Shown here piece by piece: positions 52,001 through 60,399 of a stretch of DNA of 64,000 nt (positions are counted from its first letter, which is position 1; every line of letters starts with the position of its first letter). Below the pieces are notes generated by a model that did no database searches, was not told the origin of the DNA, and saw only the letters and a program-made list of their open reading frames with translations. The DNA is taken from the NCBI GenBank assembly GCA_013397865.1, contig VZTI01004088.1:2402176-2466175 (forward strand), written 5' to 3'. The position numbers were made by a program, and so were the translations under genes. This DNA comes from Struthidea cinerea (Eukaryota; Chordata; Aves; Passeriformes; Corcoracidae).

Positions 52001-53695
52001 ACCAGTGGGAGAGGGTCCCAGGACGGATGGGTGCTCTGGGCCTCCAGCCGTGGTGAGGCTGGGTGCAGGTCCGGGCAGGCAGGATGCCCTGCCAGCCCCA
52101 TGTCCTGTGATCAAATTGTCACCCACAGGGAGGCAGCAAAGGCCATGTCTCAGGTTCTGTAGCACCTTCACAGTGCAGAACTGAAAATTGTGCATGCCGA
52201 GGGGAAAGCCAGAGGAAAGTCTCCTGTGGTGGACAGTAGTCTATGTAGCCATGTGAAAGCATGGAGTTGAACAGATTTCCCATATTGCAGTCAAACCAGT
52301 CCCTGATGATCTCAGAAACTGTGAGTGGTGGTTGAGATACAGCAAATACCCATCCAGTCCTGAATGCTGCTCTGGCAGTAGCTCATAGAAGTACCTAGCA
52401 TGGAGCATAATAGCTGAGCAAGCAAATGACACATTTCCTCAGAAGATTCCCACCACCTCCAACAGCTGAAAGGCCATTTTCCATCCCTTTGGATGAGGGG
52501 TAGTATCAGAGACATGAAAGCCCATTCTGGCAGAGCTGAACAGCTTGCTGATACGCTCAGCAGGCCTCTGCCCATCCTTCTGCCTGCCTCAATCAACTGT
52601 AGTGACACTCCTTAAATGCAGTTTGGAAGCCCATAGTCCACACATTTGGAAATTTCACTTCTGCTGCGGAACATCATTATTTTGTGAACAAAATGGTTGG
52701 GATTTGTTTCGAAGTTCACAGATGCAAATTAAACACACAGGTTCCACTGAGACCAAAAGCTCTCTAGATTCTGTTCCTTATGTGTTTGGCAAGATGAAAG
52801 TTGTCACAACAGTTGTAACAATTGTTACAGGATACAAGTAAATTGTAAAAGTTGTTACAGGATACAGCCTTCTCAGCACAATTTCTGCTATTTCCTTACT
52901 GATGGAAGGAAGTTCAGAGGACACACTCTCAAGGTGCTGTTTGGGTGATTGTGAAGTTGCAAGGTCACCACACTGCCAACCCTGTCCTCTTTCTGGGAAA
53001 CAGGAGGTTTTCAGGCCAGACCTCTGACATTTGTGGTCTGTTATTCTTGTCTGTCACTTCTTTGCAAATCCTTTCTTCAGGAGCTGTAAAAAGATGGGAG
53101 AATGAACCATTGCAGATTGTTCTCTAAGGATATTCAGTAAAATCAGAAAAAAGTGCTTTAACTTGAGCGTCTTTATGGTGCTAATTATTTGGTAAAGTGC
53201 TTGTTTAAGTCTGTGTTGATTCAGAGCCTGTCAGAGGGAAGAAAGGAGAGAATAACTAGGATACTGGGGAATGACTGGAGGATATTTGGGAGCTCTAGGC
53301 AGCTAGAGCTTTGTGACTGAATTTTACCTCCTTCAGTTCTAGGTTACTGTATTAACTGCAAGGTCTCTCTTCATGTTTCTCTTCAGGATTTCATTTGTAT
53401 CTCCTTTCTGGAAATCAGTGGTCAATCAAGGACGCTTGCTTCCCGTCACGACACCACAGCTGAGCAGCTGAGCCAGCAGTGTGCTGAGAAGTTTGAAGTG
53501 GCCCAGCCCAAGGACTATGGACTCTTTGTTTATGTTGATGACAAGTGGCTGCAGCTGGACAAAGATGCCCTTCCTCACCATATCAAAGCCTCCCTGCTGA
53601 AGAGCGAAACCAAGAAAGATTTCCATTTTATTTATAAACCAATAGACCATAAAACCCCACCAGTTCCAATTGTCAAAGAGTCAGACTTTTCCTAA
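6888..53695 (+). CDS. RIN3: RIN3, Ras and Rab interactor 3 (spliced gene, nine coding exons; N-terminus outside view)
   Basis: Coding segments are 6888-7071, 10542-10656, 28270-28342, 31267-31358, 35251-36732, 39143-39451, 47994-48125, 51288-51451 and 53387-53695. Every junction is GT..AG and every phase matches, giving 952 codons plus stop; human RIN3 is about 985 residues. Domain order is SH2 (about residues 38-150 of this partial chain), proline-rich linker, RIN-homology region, VPS9 domain and Ras-association domain. The family exchanges GDP for GTP on RAB5-type GTPases (RIN3 also RAB31) at early endosomes and binds BIN1 and CD2AP. RIN3 is preferred over RIN2 or RIN1 because the VPS9/RA exons match remembered human RIN3 nearly residue for residue (for example HIKNYDKITVTRQLSVEVQD), whereas RIN2 differs there. 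The first segment begins in mid-codon, so at least one upstream exon is missing. The gene converges on LGMN. Confidence 0.95.
9018..9122. repeat. Polypyrimidine tract (CTTT-type low complexity)
   Basis: About 105 bases consist almost entirely of T and C on the + strand, mostly runs of T broken by single C or TCTTC. The lysine-rich minus-strand open frame across it (8994-9176) is an artefact of this composition. It may be the decayed tail of a retroposon or a plain low-complexity expansion. Confidence 0.85.
9270..9326 (+). mobile_element. CR1-type LINE 3' fragment (short)
   Basis: The sequence GGATTGGACTAGGTGATCTC, followed by a degraded CCTTTCGAG and CAGCTCTGTG, matches the well-known 3' untranslated end of avian CR1 retroposons. 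Only about 57 bases are recognisable. It is followed directly by a second CR1 3' end in the same orientation. Confidence 0.6.
9336..9472 (+). mobile_element. CR1-type LINE 3' end with terminal microsatellite
   Basis: It starts at CCTGGAGGTGTTTAAGGAGG and proceeds through GGCACTCAGTGCCACAG and GATGATCTCAGAGG to the end signature GATTCTGTGATTCTGTGATT. That terminal short repeat is diagnostic of CR1, which lacks a poly-A tail. The element is 5'-truncated, as most CR1 copies are, and lies in sense with RIN3. Confidence 0.85.
9569..10085 (+). mobile_element. CR1-type LINE, diverged 5'-truncated copy
   Basis: The segment shows CR1 3'-region landmarks in order: GGCTTGTTCAGCCAGAAGA, a GGAGGTCACGGAG block, GGGACAGGTTGCCAAGAGAG, GAGGCTGTGCAGTCTCC, a degraded CAGGGGATTGG, and CCAGCCTGAATGATCTTCTG. 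It contains a 162-codon open frame by chance. Divergence is high and the terminal repeat is worn away. Orientation matches the two CR1 fragments just upstream. Confidence 0.75.
10542..10656 (+). CDS. RIN3: RIN3 coding exon (residues 62-99; SH2 FLVR strand)
   Basis: The acceptor is TTTTCAG and the donor AATCAA|GTAAGG. The exon starts in phase 0 and leaves one base (A) for the next exon. It encodes IFIVRKEGN at residues 62-70, the SH2 betaB strand. The FLVR-type arginine that contacts phosphotyrosine in canonical SH2 domains is present (R66). It ends with EYNIKEEKS, which corresponds to EYTIKEEKS in human RIN3 as I recall it. The exon is 38 codons against 39 in human, consistent with a one-residue deletion in the betaC loop. 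Confidence 0.95.
13727..13746. repeat. Poly-T run
   Basis: A short T-rich low-complexity stretch follows CCTTTTCTTTTTC. It has no visible retroposon attached. Confidence 0.7.
17440..17515 (+). mobile_element. CR1-type LINE 3' fragment (degraded)
   Basis: GGTTTTAGCAGGGTTTTGTG, then CTAGAGACCTCCTACTGTCC and CTGCCAGCCTTAGAGG, follow the CR1 3'-end pattern (AGCAGGGnnTTGGACTAGA, then GACCTCC, GTCCCTTCCAGCCT). Several mismatches and no surviving terminal repeat suggest an old copy. Confidence 0.55.
21097..21130. repeat. Poly-T tract containing an undetermined base
   Basis: A run of about 20 T is followed by GTT, one N at 21121 and more T. The N is an assembly or consensus ambiguity in a homopolymer, so the run length is uncertain. 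Confidence 0.9.
24561..24740 (+). pseudogene. Possible remnant of a non-LTR retrotransposon ORF2 C-terminus
   Basis: One frame reads LGWFVHVIRTMELANTIPWG and, after two stops, LKDICIRMEKLWRD. Many LINE reverse-transcriptase polyproteins end with a pattern like RWFGHVxRM followed about 35 residues later by xKDxCKRDLK. Spacing and key residues (W, F, H, V, R; then KD, C, R) agree loosely. The frame is broken, and no reverse-transcriptase core was recognised upstream. Chance resemblance is a real possibility. Confidence 0.25.
28270..28342 (+). CDS. RIN3: RIN3 coding exon (residues 100-123; SH2)
   Basis: The acceptor is TTCACCAG and the donor AGCAG|GTGAGT. The exon takes one base from the preceding exon and leaves two for the next. 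It encodes LYLEGSVLVFEDVFKLVAFY and ends CVS, the alphaB-containing end of the SH2 domain, matching human LYLEGSALVFEDIFRLIAFY. At 73 bases it is one of the smallest exons in the gene, and it lies after the 17.6 kb intron. Confidence 0.96.
28343..31266 (+). other. RIN3: RIN3 intron
   Basis: This 2.9 kb intron has an A-rich microsatellite-like run (A12 then GAAAGAAAAAGAAAAG) at about 30,014-30,041. No gene or identifiable transposon is seen. Confidence 0.85.
30014..30041. repeat. A-rich / GAAA low-complexity run
   Basis: Twelve A residues are followed by GAAAG and AAAAAG units. It is a plain low-complexity sequence inside a RIN3 intron. Confidence 0.8.
31267..31358 (+). CDS. RIN3: RIN3 coding exon (residues 124-154; end of SH2)
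   Basis: The acceptor is TTTCTACAG and the donor GGATAG|GTAAGT. Two bases carried from the previous exon complete an arginine codon. The exon encodes DLLPFTLKLPQAILEASSF and then QDLEIISSLGI, matching human DLLPFTLRLPQAILEASSF and DLETIANLGLG. It closes the SH2 domain and leaves one base (G) for the large exon. Confidence 0.96.
31359..35250 (+). other. RIN3: RIN3 intron ending in a 15-T tract
   Basis: This 3.9 kb intron contains no recognised element. Its 3' end carries an uninterrupted T15 run (35231-35245) immediately before GACAG, so the polypyrimidine tract of the large downstream exon is a homopolymer that may vary in length. Confidence 0.85.
35251..36732 (+). CDS. RIN3: RIN3 large exon (residues 155-648; proline-rich linker and start of RIN-homology region)
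   Basis: The acceptor is T15-GACAG and the donor CAGTTAG|GTAGGT; both ends split codons after one base. After FWDSYLN it encodes CEIELSIGNDRLWFVNPIFI (residues 201-220), identical or near identical to human RIN3. The central part has three proline/basic SH3-type sites: RRPPPPPP (256-263), PSVPPRRR (331-338) and PIPPPRRKR (427-435). The middle is rich in E, K and S and is poorly conserved. The end carries DSYSTSSTEDDLEML, KLQKKIVELAQDKDSYFG and SLEMMAKQSSSTEMLQEIR, the RIN-family homology block before VPS9. The linker binds BIN1 and CD2AP in mammals. Minus-strand open frames over this exon are shadows. Confidence 0.97.
36733..39142 (+). other. RIN3: RIN3 intron
   Basis: This 2.4 kb intron contains a TG/TA dinucleotide repeat near 37.0 kb and a short GCAT repeat at about 37,577-37,590. 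No gene or transposon is recognised. Confidence 0.85.
37010..37046. repeat. TA/TG dinucleotide microsatellite
   Basis: TATATATATG is followed by an uninterrupted TG run and TATGTATACACA. It is likely polymorphic in length. Confidence 0.9.
39143..39451 (+). CDS. RIN3: RIN3 coding exon (residues 649-751; RIN-homology / VPS9 N-terminal part)
   Basis: The acceptor is CTCTATGCAG and the donor AACCCAG|GTACAG. The exon encodes ETALYKCVLKPLKEAINSSL, HNKDGSLQQLKENQL, TTTDLGITTSVPE, and then HKFTTMHKTYSPEKKIAILL and KTCKLIYDSMAQGNPG. This is the helical bundle leading into and forming the first part of the VPS9 exchange domain, and it is nearly collinear with human RIN3. The open frame continues past the donor with unrelated residues, which confirms the splice site. 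Confidence 0.97.
40851..40911 (+). repeat. 21-bp tandem repeat, three copies
   Basis: The unit AGTTCCCTCTCCCTTATATTC starts at 40851, 40872 and 40893. The first two copies are complete and essentially identical, and the third diverges at its end (CTTACATATG). Each unit junction reads as a pyrimidine tract followed by CAG. Confidence 0.95.
45786..45826. repeat. CCAA-type microsatellite
   Basis: CACCAACCAACCAACCAATC followed by AACAACCAACAAAC is an imperfect tetranucleotide repeat. Confidence 0.85.
47994..48125 (+). CDS. RIN3: RIN3 coding exon (residues 752-795; VPS9 core)
   Basis: The acceptor is TTTGCTCAG and the donor GGAGAAG|GTAAGA. The exon encodes KPYGADDFLPVLMYVLARSN, LTEVLLNVEYMMELMDPALQ and LGEG. 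The aspartate of the ADDFLP motif (D758 or D759) corresponds to the conserved VPS9 residue used for nucleotide exchange on RAB5-type GTPases, so the catalytic surface looks intact. It is almost identical to human RIN3 over its whole length. Confidence 0.97.
50100..50460. promoter_or_regulatory. Intragenic CpG island (possible alternative or antisense promoter, or enhancer)
   Basis: By hand count about 38 CpG dinucleotides fall in 360 bases, against almost none in the flanking kilobases. GC is high and includes CCCGCCGCCCCGGGA and CCGAGCCGCGCGC blocks. The patch lies between two VPS9-coding exons of RIN3, far from the expected RIN3 or LGMN promoter. No TATA box or clear first exon is assigned. 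Open frames on both strands here are probably composition artefacts. What it drives, if anything, cannot be read from sequence. Confidence 0.75.
50210..50227 (-). promoter_or_regulatory. Candidate CTCF-type site inside the CpG island
   Basis: The minus strand reads GTGCCTCTAGATGGCACT. Its core CCTCTAGATGGCAC fits the CTCF pattern CCNSYAGRKGGCRS. It is a motif match by eye only; such matches are common, although the CpG-island location makes it more plausible. Confidence 0.35.
51288..51451 (+). CDS. RIN3: RIN3 coding exon (residues 796-850; VPS9 C-terminal part)
   Basis: The acceptor is TTTTGCAG and the donor GTGCAG|GTAGCT. The exon encodes SYYLTTTYGVLEHIKNYDKI, TVTRQLSVEVQDSIHRWERR and RTLNKARASRSSVQ. 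The YYLT tyrosine is the second conserved VPS9 contact residue. This segment distinguishes RIN3 from RIN2, whose remembered sequence diverges after TTTYG. It ends in phase 0. Confidence 0.97.
51452..53386 (+). other. RIN3: RIN3 last intron
   Basis: This 1.9 kb intron has a 15-base direct repeat, TTGTTACAGGATACA, at 52823 and 52853. No gene or identifiable transposon is seen. Overlapping minus-strand open frames at 52.24-52.61 kb are not recognised. Confidence 0.85.
53387..53695 (+). CDS. RIN3: RIN3 terminal coding exon (residues 851-952; Ras-association domain)
   Basis: The acceptor is TTCTCTTCAG and translation ends at TAA 53693-53695. The exon encodes DFICISFLEI, TLASRHDTTAEQLSQQCAEK, YGLFVYVDDKWLQLDKDALP, HHIKASLLKSETKKDFHFIY and KPID, the ubiquitin-fold Ras-association domain that lets RIN proteins sense active RAS. 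The tail PPVPIVKESDFS is short and proline-containing; human RIN3 has a glycine-rich insert there, absent here. The fold-defining hydrophobics are retained. Confidence 0.97.
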   Translation, partial: DFICISFLEISGQSRTLASRHDTTAEQLSQQCAEKFEVAQPKDYGLFVYVDDKWLQLDKDALPHHIKASLLKSETKKDFHFIYKPIDHKTPPVPIVKESDFS

Positions 53696-54037
53696 GGGCC
53701 GTGCTGCTTTTTTTCTGTCTTTGCTGTCATCCTGGAAGAGCTGGATAATTTACCTTGTGAGATCCTCTGGTGTCTGCAGACCTCAGAAGTTCTCTGGAGT
53801 GTGGCCTTCAACACAGGGCAGATGGGCTAATTGTAGATGGTGTCTGAACACACGGCATTTCTCGGCAGAGGTCATTTGCAGAAGTAAAAGGAGCATTCAG
53901 GAGAACATTTCATCCTCTGGGAAACTTGAAGTATCAAGCCTCAGAACCTCTCAGTTGCAACCAGCTGACACTGCAGAATATAAATGAACAGTAGAGAAAA
54001 TCCAGAGATCTTGCAAAAAGGTAGACATTTACTTTAT

Positions 54038-54043
54038 AATAAA
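54038..54043 (+). terminator. RIN3: RIN3 candidate poly-A signal (proximal)
   Basis: AATAAA lies 343 bases after the stop codon. An inverted repeat, CAGATGTG-AAT-CACATCTG, begins seven bases downstream. Confidence 0.5.
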
Positions 54044-54654
54044 TGATAGCAGATGTGAATCACATCTGTGCACAGGGCCTTTGAAAGGTCTGCACAACTC
54101 AATCTGTTTGGAGGTAAGACTGTGTTTGTGCCTTACAGAATTTTTTCACCCAGTTTGTATAAACTGTCTTGTCTGATGTATTCAGTGGCATAGGGTCGCC
54201 ACCTGTAGCAGAACTCCATCTCTCTCTTGCTGTCAACAAGTCTTCACCTTTGAAATCCACATAATTACAAACAATGAAAGATGACCCTGTACTTTCACTA
54301 AGAATATGTTTTCTGCCATCTATCTGTCACTGAAATCACATAGCATAAGCATTTTGTCAATGTATTTTTCCTAAAGATTGAAAGTCTTCACCATCAGTTT
54401 TACATGTTCAGCAGTTTTATTCACATTGGTTGTTTGATAGTGTCTGCTTAATTGTATATTTATTTCAATGTGTGATATGGTGCAATTATTTTAAAATAAG
54501 CCTTTGTAAAGGATTTAATAATTTGCCCAGTGTATCAAACCAGATTAAAATCTGAAAGTCAAAAGGAGTTAGAATTAAATACCAATCCCTTTTTACATGG
54601 TTGTCATTTTCACAAGTGTTATCGTACCTATAATTCCCACCAGGTTATTACTTT

Positions 54655-54660
54655 AATAAA
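54655..54660 (+). terminator. RIN3: RIN3 candidate poly-A signal (distal)
   Basis: AATAAA lies in CTTTAATAAATTCAGG, followed by T-rich sequence. Another AATAAA lies at 54751-54756. Confidence 0.4.
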
Positions 54661-54775
54661 TTCAGGCTGTTGCAGACAGAACTTTCTAATTCTCCTTTCT
54701 GTGTGTGCTTTTAATCATTCAGTCATTGCAGACTTAAATTTCCCATAACAAATAAACTCCCACAGAAGATACTGA

Positions 54776-57700
54776 ATCAATGCAAAAATGCATTTCATTA
54801 AATTTGAAAACAATTTTTTAGGATTGGATAATGAAAGAAGGAGGCTTAATTGCAAGACAGGTCCATGTCTGGGTGCCTTCATACAGGCAAGATTCCCACT
54901 GCGAACACAAAATACTGGGTTGTCTGCATGCAGGAGGCCAGTAACCCCCACTGCAGCTATACCAACTCGGAATCAGGCCTAGCAAAGCTCTGATTACAAA
55001 GAAAAGGTGTTTTACTCTGGGTTTTGCTCAAACTTGCTATTGTTTCCTCCCAATAACATTGAAAAGAGATTTAGGGCACCTTGGGCCAAGCTGCCCATGG
55101 TCTCTGCCTTATTCCTGAAGCTCCAAGGATAAAAAGGTATTACATGTAGCTGGTCACAGTCTCTGGGGCTTGAAATAAATGTCATGTCTATGTACCCCAG
55201 CTGTAGCCAAATCTGGATACAGATAGCAAACCAGTGCTGTGCATCTGCCAGCGTGGGCTGTGTGCACATCTTGTTGGGAAGGGACAACAACCAGGAATGA
55301 GGAACAGTGAATAACAGCAATCTTGGTTTCGAGGATATCATGTGCAGAGCTTGCAGTGCATGACACCACAGCTGACTCCAATGTCATGGTTATTTCTGCT
55401 ATGTGCAGCTGTTGGCACCTCTGCCTGGCCTCTGGGGAGCACATCTGCAGGATGCCAGAGCTGAACCCATCCCTCATGCTGCCATCACCCTCCTGCGGGG
55501 CTGTGTGCTCCTGCTGGGAGCCTGTGCTTCTCTCAGGGTATCACTTGGGATGCCAGGACTAAACCTGAGACACAGGTTTCCACTAACGATATGGGAGGTG
55601 ATGCTGGTCTCAGGCCCCGAGGGCACTCACTGGTGTGGCTGTCTCCAGTGCCTCCCCAGTGTCTCCCCACCCTGCCCATGGCCCAGGACCCCACTTCAGC
55701 CTCCCAGGGCTGTCAGCCCCTGCCCCAGTGATGCTGCAGCAGGACTGGTCTCCAGCTCCCCTGACCTGCTTGCCCTCAGCCTGTCCCCATTTCCAGGGAG
55801 GTGCTTGATGTCCAGGACTGGGGCTTTCCCTGATGGTCCCCTGATCCTTGGCCTGATCAGGTTATCATTATATTGTAACATTCACAGTCAGTGAGCCTAA
55901 AAGTAATCTGATGGGTAAGAGGTTAAAGTAGGAAGGAAAGGAGCTAGGACTGAAATTCTGCTGGATATTTCTGCGAAGCAACTGCAGGGTCAAGCAACTG
56001 ATTGATGAAATGAAGCACTCCAGCACCTCACAGTGTCCTGGGACATCTGAGTCACCAGCTGGACCTTGGGGCTTGGGGGAAGTATGGGATATAGAGCTGG
56101 TTGGTGGAGCCTGTGGAAACAGTGCTAAATCACTGCAATCCAGATGGGCTCAGACCTAAATTTACCAATGTCTAGACCCAAAATCAGACCTGCAGATTGC
56201 AGTTTTTGAAATGCAAGGAGTGCCTTGAACCTTTGAATTTATGTGGGCTTTAACAAAGGTTCTCAAATTGCACATGCAACATTTTCCTCTGGCATAACAA
56301 CTGCAAAGCTCTGATTTGATTTGCAAGAGTTGTCATGGCTCTCCTGAACCCAGAGATTATTGACAGTAATGCAAATTACTGTGCCTGGCTGCAAGCTGCC
56401 TGGAAGGAAATCCCTGTGCTAGGGCTCAGTGCAGAGCAGAGCTTGCTCAGAGGCTGTGGAGCAACTGGCCTGTTTGGTCCCATCATATAAACCACCAGCA
56501 ACATTTCACTAAACACATATATCTCAGGTATGGGGGTGATGTGGCCACAGCTGTCCCTTGTCAGGGAACATAAGCTGGGAGATGACCCATACGATGGTAT
56601 TTTGGATGACCCAGGACAGAGAAGGATGCTGCCTCTCCAAGCTCACAGCTCAGTGGTGGCACTCAGGCTCTGCCTGCACCAGGGTCATGCAGAAACAGCC
56701 TGTCTGCAACAAACATGCTGTTGTTTTGGTGACCCTGGCAAAGCGCTGATTCTCCAGTGTGGAGATCGCTGGAACAGTTCAGCATGGCCCATCTTCTGGA
56801 CCTCGGTGCCCAGGATCCTGCACTGCTTTGGGCAAGTGTCTGACATTTCGGATGGTGTGAGAAAAAGCAGTCAAATGTGGGAATGAAATGGGCTTTTTTA
56901 AATGCTCCATGTGATTTTATTCATTGACTTTGCCATGGGGTTCCCTCGTGCTGCAGCCCAGGAGAGGAGGAAGCAGCCCAGCCTGGTGATCTGTGGCCTC
57001 CCCTGGTTAGTCAAGATGGTCACACTGTGACTCACTGTGCTGGGCCTCATGTGAGCCCTCAGCAGACAGGAGTGTTTCAGGAGGTTTTGACCAAGTAGGG
57101 TTGTGCAATCCAGCCAAGGCCTCTTTAAACAATGAGTGTTTGCAAAGAAACTGCAAAGAAACGTTGTGCAATGATCACTCATTGACTCACAAGGAAAGGT
57201 TCCCAGTGTGAGAGAGAGGAACAGGGAGACCTGCTGAACCCAGCAACTTCTGCAGAGAAACAACCAGCCTGTGTGGCCACTGCATGCACAGAGATAATTT
57301 AACGCCAGTTTGCACCCAGTGACACCATCTGTCAATAATTCACTGAAATAATTACACTGGCAGGTCAAGTTTATCCTAAAATAAAAGCCATTGAGATCAA
57401 AGGCAGTTTCCATGCTGAATTCAAGAGCTTTTGGGCCTCCTCACATTCCAGTCACCAACCGTACTTTGAAACCTGGCACAAGACTGGCTTTTTACTATGG
57501 GCTTGTAGAGTGATTGAGGCTGGCAGGGACCCTTGGGGGTCACCAGTCCAATCCCTGCTCAAGCAGGGCTGCTTCCCAAGGTTGTTCGAAGCCTCATCCT
57601 TTCAGTGCTGCAGTCTCCAGGGTCATACAACCTTGCTAGGGCCCTAGTCCAGCATTTCAACCCCTTGCACTGTGAAAAATGGTTTCCCCCTATCCAGCTG

Positions 57701-60399
57701 CTGTGCAGGCCCTGCCTGTCCCACCAGCATCCCTCCTTGAATGGGTGCTGCTACTGTGGGATACTGGCCAGCTCTGCCTGTGGTGCAAGGCTTACAGAAT
57801 TGTAGGACTTCCGTTGTCTTCTGTGTCTTTTGGGGTATCGTGCCCCTAGGAAGGAAACAGCCTCTGATTCAGAATTGCCCAAGCCCTTTAAGTCAGCACT
57901 TTAGCTTAAGCTTCCTTTCCCGCTGCTGCCCCTCCATCCCTGTTTTCACAGGCAGAAGCTGAGCACAAGAATGAGAGGCCTTCAGTCTCCTGCCCTGAGA
58001 TGGGCACAGCTGCTCAGCACTTACCTTAAGCTGTCCTGAAGAGACAAGATGCAACTTGTTTTCAAGAGAGCTAAAACAATACTGTTTAGTAGAATCTCTA
58101 AAAAAGTGCATTATCTGCAACTCAGGTGAACTGCTTTCTGCTTTATTGCTGGTAGGGAAGGGAGGGTGGTTACCCATGCTCTGAACAAAGTTGTGTCCAA
58201 GTTTGCATTATACAGAAGTAGCCAGCACACAGTGTACTGTGGAGGCTGATGATAGACCTGCCCTCCAGGTCCTTGCCAAGGAAAGGCAGTGAACTGCTCT
58301 GTGCAGCAGGATGTTGGGTAGAAATACACAGCAGATTTGGCACACAGGTGGGAAAAGGGCCTTGGACTCCCTTCCTAGCAACAAGGAGAAGGAGTAGGAC
58401 AGGAAACCTTGGCTGTGGTGAATTACACTCTTCCCAGGGGCTATGGATATACGCAACTCTTCTGCTATTTTTGTAAATAACACAGTCTCAACTTAGCCCT
58501 GCTTTGCCTGGTGGTGACAATTTGCTGGAAACCTGACAGTTTTCCATAGTTTACATTCCAGCATCCCAACATTCTAGGAATGATAGGCTGAGCAACTGCA
58601 TGCCTGCAGGAAGAGCGAGGGTGTCTGTACTTGCCCAATACACCACAAGGTACTCTGGCGTAAGACTAACCTTGCACAATCCTAAAATTATTTTCTCATT
58701 AGATTCTATTACCATCACAAAATAAACAGCCTGCCATGCAGGGACTGTGTGATGCTATTTGGAGGCCTTAAAACAAATCTATTGATCAGTGCAGGTAAAG
58801 GGTATTGGTTTTTTCTTCTGTGGGGCTGCTCCCCGAGTGACTGGAAAGGAAATGGGTCTTTGGATATGAACTGAAAATTCAGGGCATGGATGAGAACCCG
58901 CTCCATCTCAGACAGCATTGTGGGTGCAGTGCCTGTCTTTCAGTTGGCAACATACCTGAGGGAAGGGGTAACAATGCCATTTAGGATGGCGAAGCTTTGG
59001 ACAATCACTTGCAAGAGGAAAGCAGAACAAAATCCCACTCTTATGTTTTGGCTTTGCATCCTCAGGGCTACAAGGGGCTGCAAGAGGGCCAGGGCACGTG
59101 ATGGTAACAAGTGCCACCTGGGTGTCAGGGAATTGTGAAAATAAAAACGTGTGCTAGCAGCTGATTTGTCATCTGATAATTACTTTCTGAGGTCTACTTA
59201 GTAGGGCTGGAGACTCTTGGCCATAAAGTGACACCATCTATGAGGAACTGCAGGCCTCTTTTTTAACCTCTGCATTCTAGATATGAAAATCCAAAAGGAC
59301 AAAAGCCTCTTCTGAATACTTCAGGAAAAAATGGGCATTTATAAAGGGTGAAAAAAATGTTAAACCTATGAATTGATGATGCTAAGTGCTTGAGAAGCAG
59401 CCTGGATTTCTAGGGCAGAGAACAACTCTAAAAGCAGAAATGAGCAAAACAGCAGACTGAATGTATACATTCAAACAGGACTTTGAAAGAGTAATTTCTC
59501 CTGTTCTTTCCAAGTGTTTGGGAGCTCTTGGTATGCTCTTTCATGGTAGCAGCCAGACTGACTAAAAGCTGTCTGTGGGACCATTCCATCCTCCTGCCAT
59601 CGGGAAACAACTGCAATATGTTCAGGCAGTCACGAATTTCATACTCTTATTTTTAGATTTCTGCTGAAAAAACCCCAGCTTTACAGCTGAGAAGAAACAA
59701 GCAGCAACTCAAATCCGAACTTTCAACAACCCCCAAGGTGCAAACTTTAATTTATTAATTCAGTAAAGCCTAATTCCACAGAGTTTTACCTTTTCCATTC
59801 ATCCTGATGCTAGCTGTGCTCTGGGATCGATCTCCTCTCTCAGCACACAGTGTTCATGAAGCTGTTCATGTTCCTGGCTTTACCAAGCTCTTCTTCATAT
59901 AAAAGAAGCGTCAGACCTCTACAACCCCTCTCCTCTGTGTGGAGCTATCCAGAACTCTCTCCATCTTGGTGATGTTGATTCAGTTCTTGTCAAAGTTCAT
60001 TCATTTCACGTGGAGATGAGGTAATTTTGCATATTTTAAACACACTTTTTGAAAATATTTTTTCTGTATCCTGTCTCCACATGTAAAAAGGTGTGGACAA
60101 CCTGAAACTTTCGTGGATCACCTCACAACCTCTTAATTTTGCCATGCTTGTCCTTTACTGAGTCACCTCTAAGGAGGGGCACCTTCAAGTGTGATTTGGG
60201 GCTTTACATATTTGTTGTTGCTGGAGTTTTGGGGTTTGTTTTGGGTTTTGTTGGTTAGCTAGAGCAGGGTTTTTTGAGAGGAAGACCTGCCTTATCAAAG
60301 TCTTACAGGGACAGATGAACCTTGTAATACATATCATAGAATTAATTAGCTCTCCTTCATTTTCAAGACATAACATGTCCAACACTATTGCACTGTGGG
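54776..60399. other. RIN3-LGMN intergenic interval
   Basis: About 5.6 kb lies between converging genes. It has a CR1 fragment at 57.5-57.85 kb and a GC-rich patch at 55.43-55.85 kb. A 163-codon open frame (55403-55894) sits in the GC-rich patch but has no recognisable family, repeat structure or splice context and is best regarded as non-coding. Other open frames are short and unremarkable. Confidence 0.7.
57505..57850 (-). mobile_element. CR1-type LINE 3' region, minus orientation
   Basis: On the + strand it reads GGCAGGGACCCTTGGGGGTC, CCAGTCCAATCCCTGCTCAA, GCAGGGCTGCTTCCC, TTCAACCCCTTGCACTGTGA and AAAATGGTTTCCCCC, the reverse complement of the CR1 3' region. The terminal repeat has decayed, so the copy is old. 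It lies between RIN3 and LGMN, in sense with LGMN. Confidence 0.75.

Larger units (their letters stand above)
53696..54775 (+). other. RIN3: RIN3 3' untranslated region (end uncertain)
   Basis: Non-coding sequence follows the RIN3 stop. Candidate poly-A signals AATAAA occur at 54038-54043, 54655-54660 and 54751-54756, so transcripts could end near 54.06, 54.68 or 54.77 kb. The sequence between signals is AT-rich, as expected of a vertebrate 3' UTR. Which site is used cannot be decided here. Confidence 0.6.

Noticed and set aside
52241..52608. Overlapping minus-strand frames (63 and 98 codons) that together look protein-like
   Set aside because: No family could be recognised in any frame, and there is no splice or poly-A context. 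A processed pseudogene is conceivable but unsupported.
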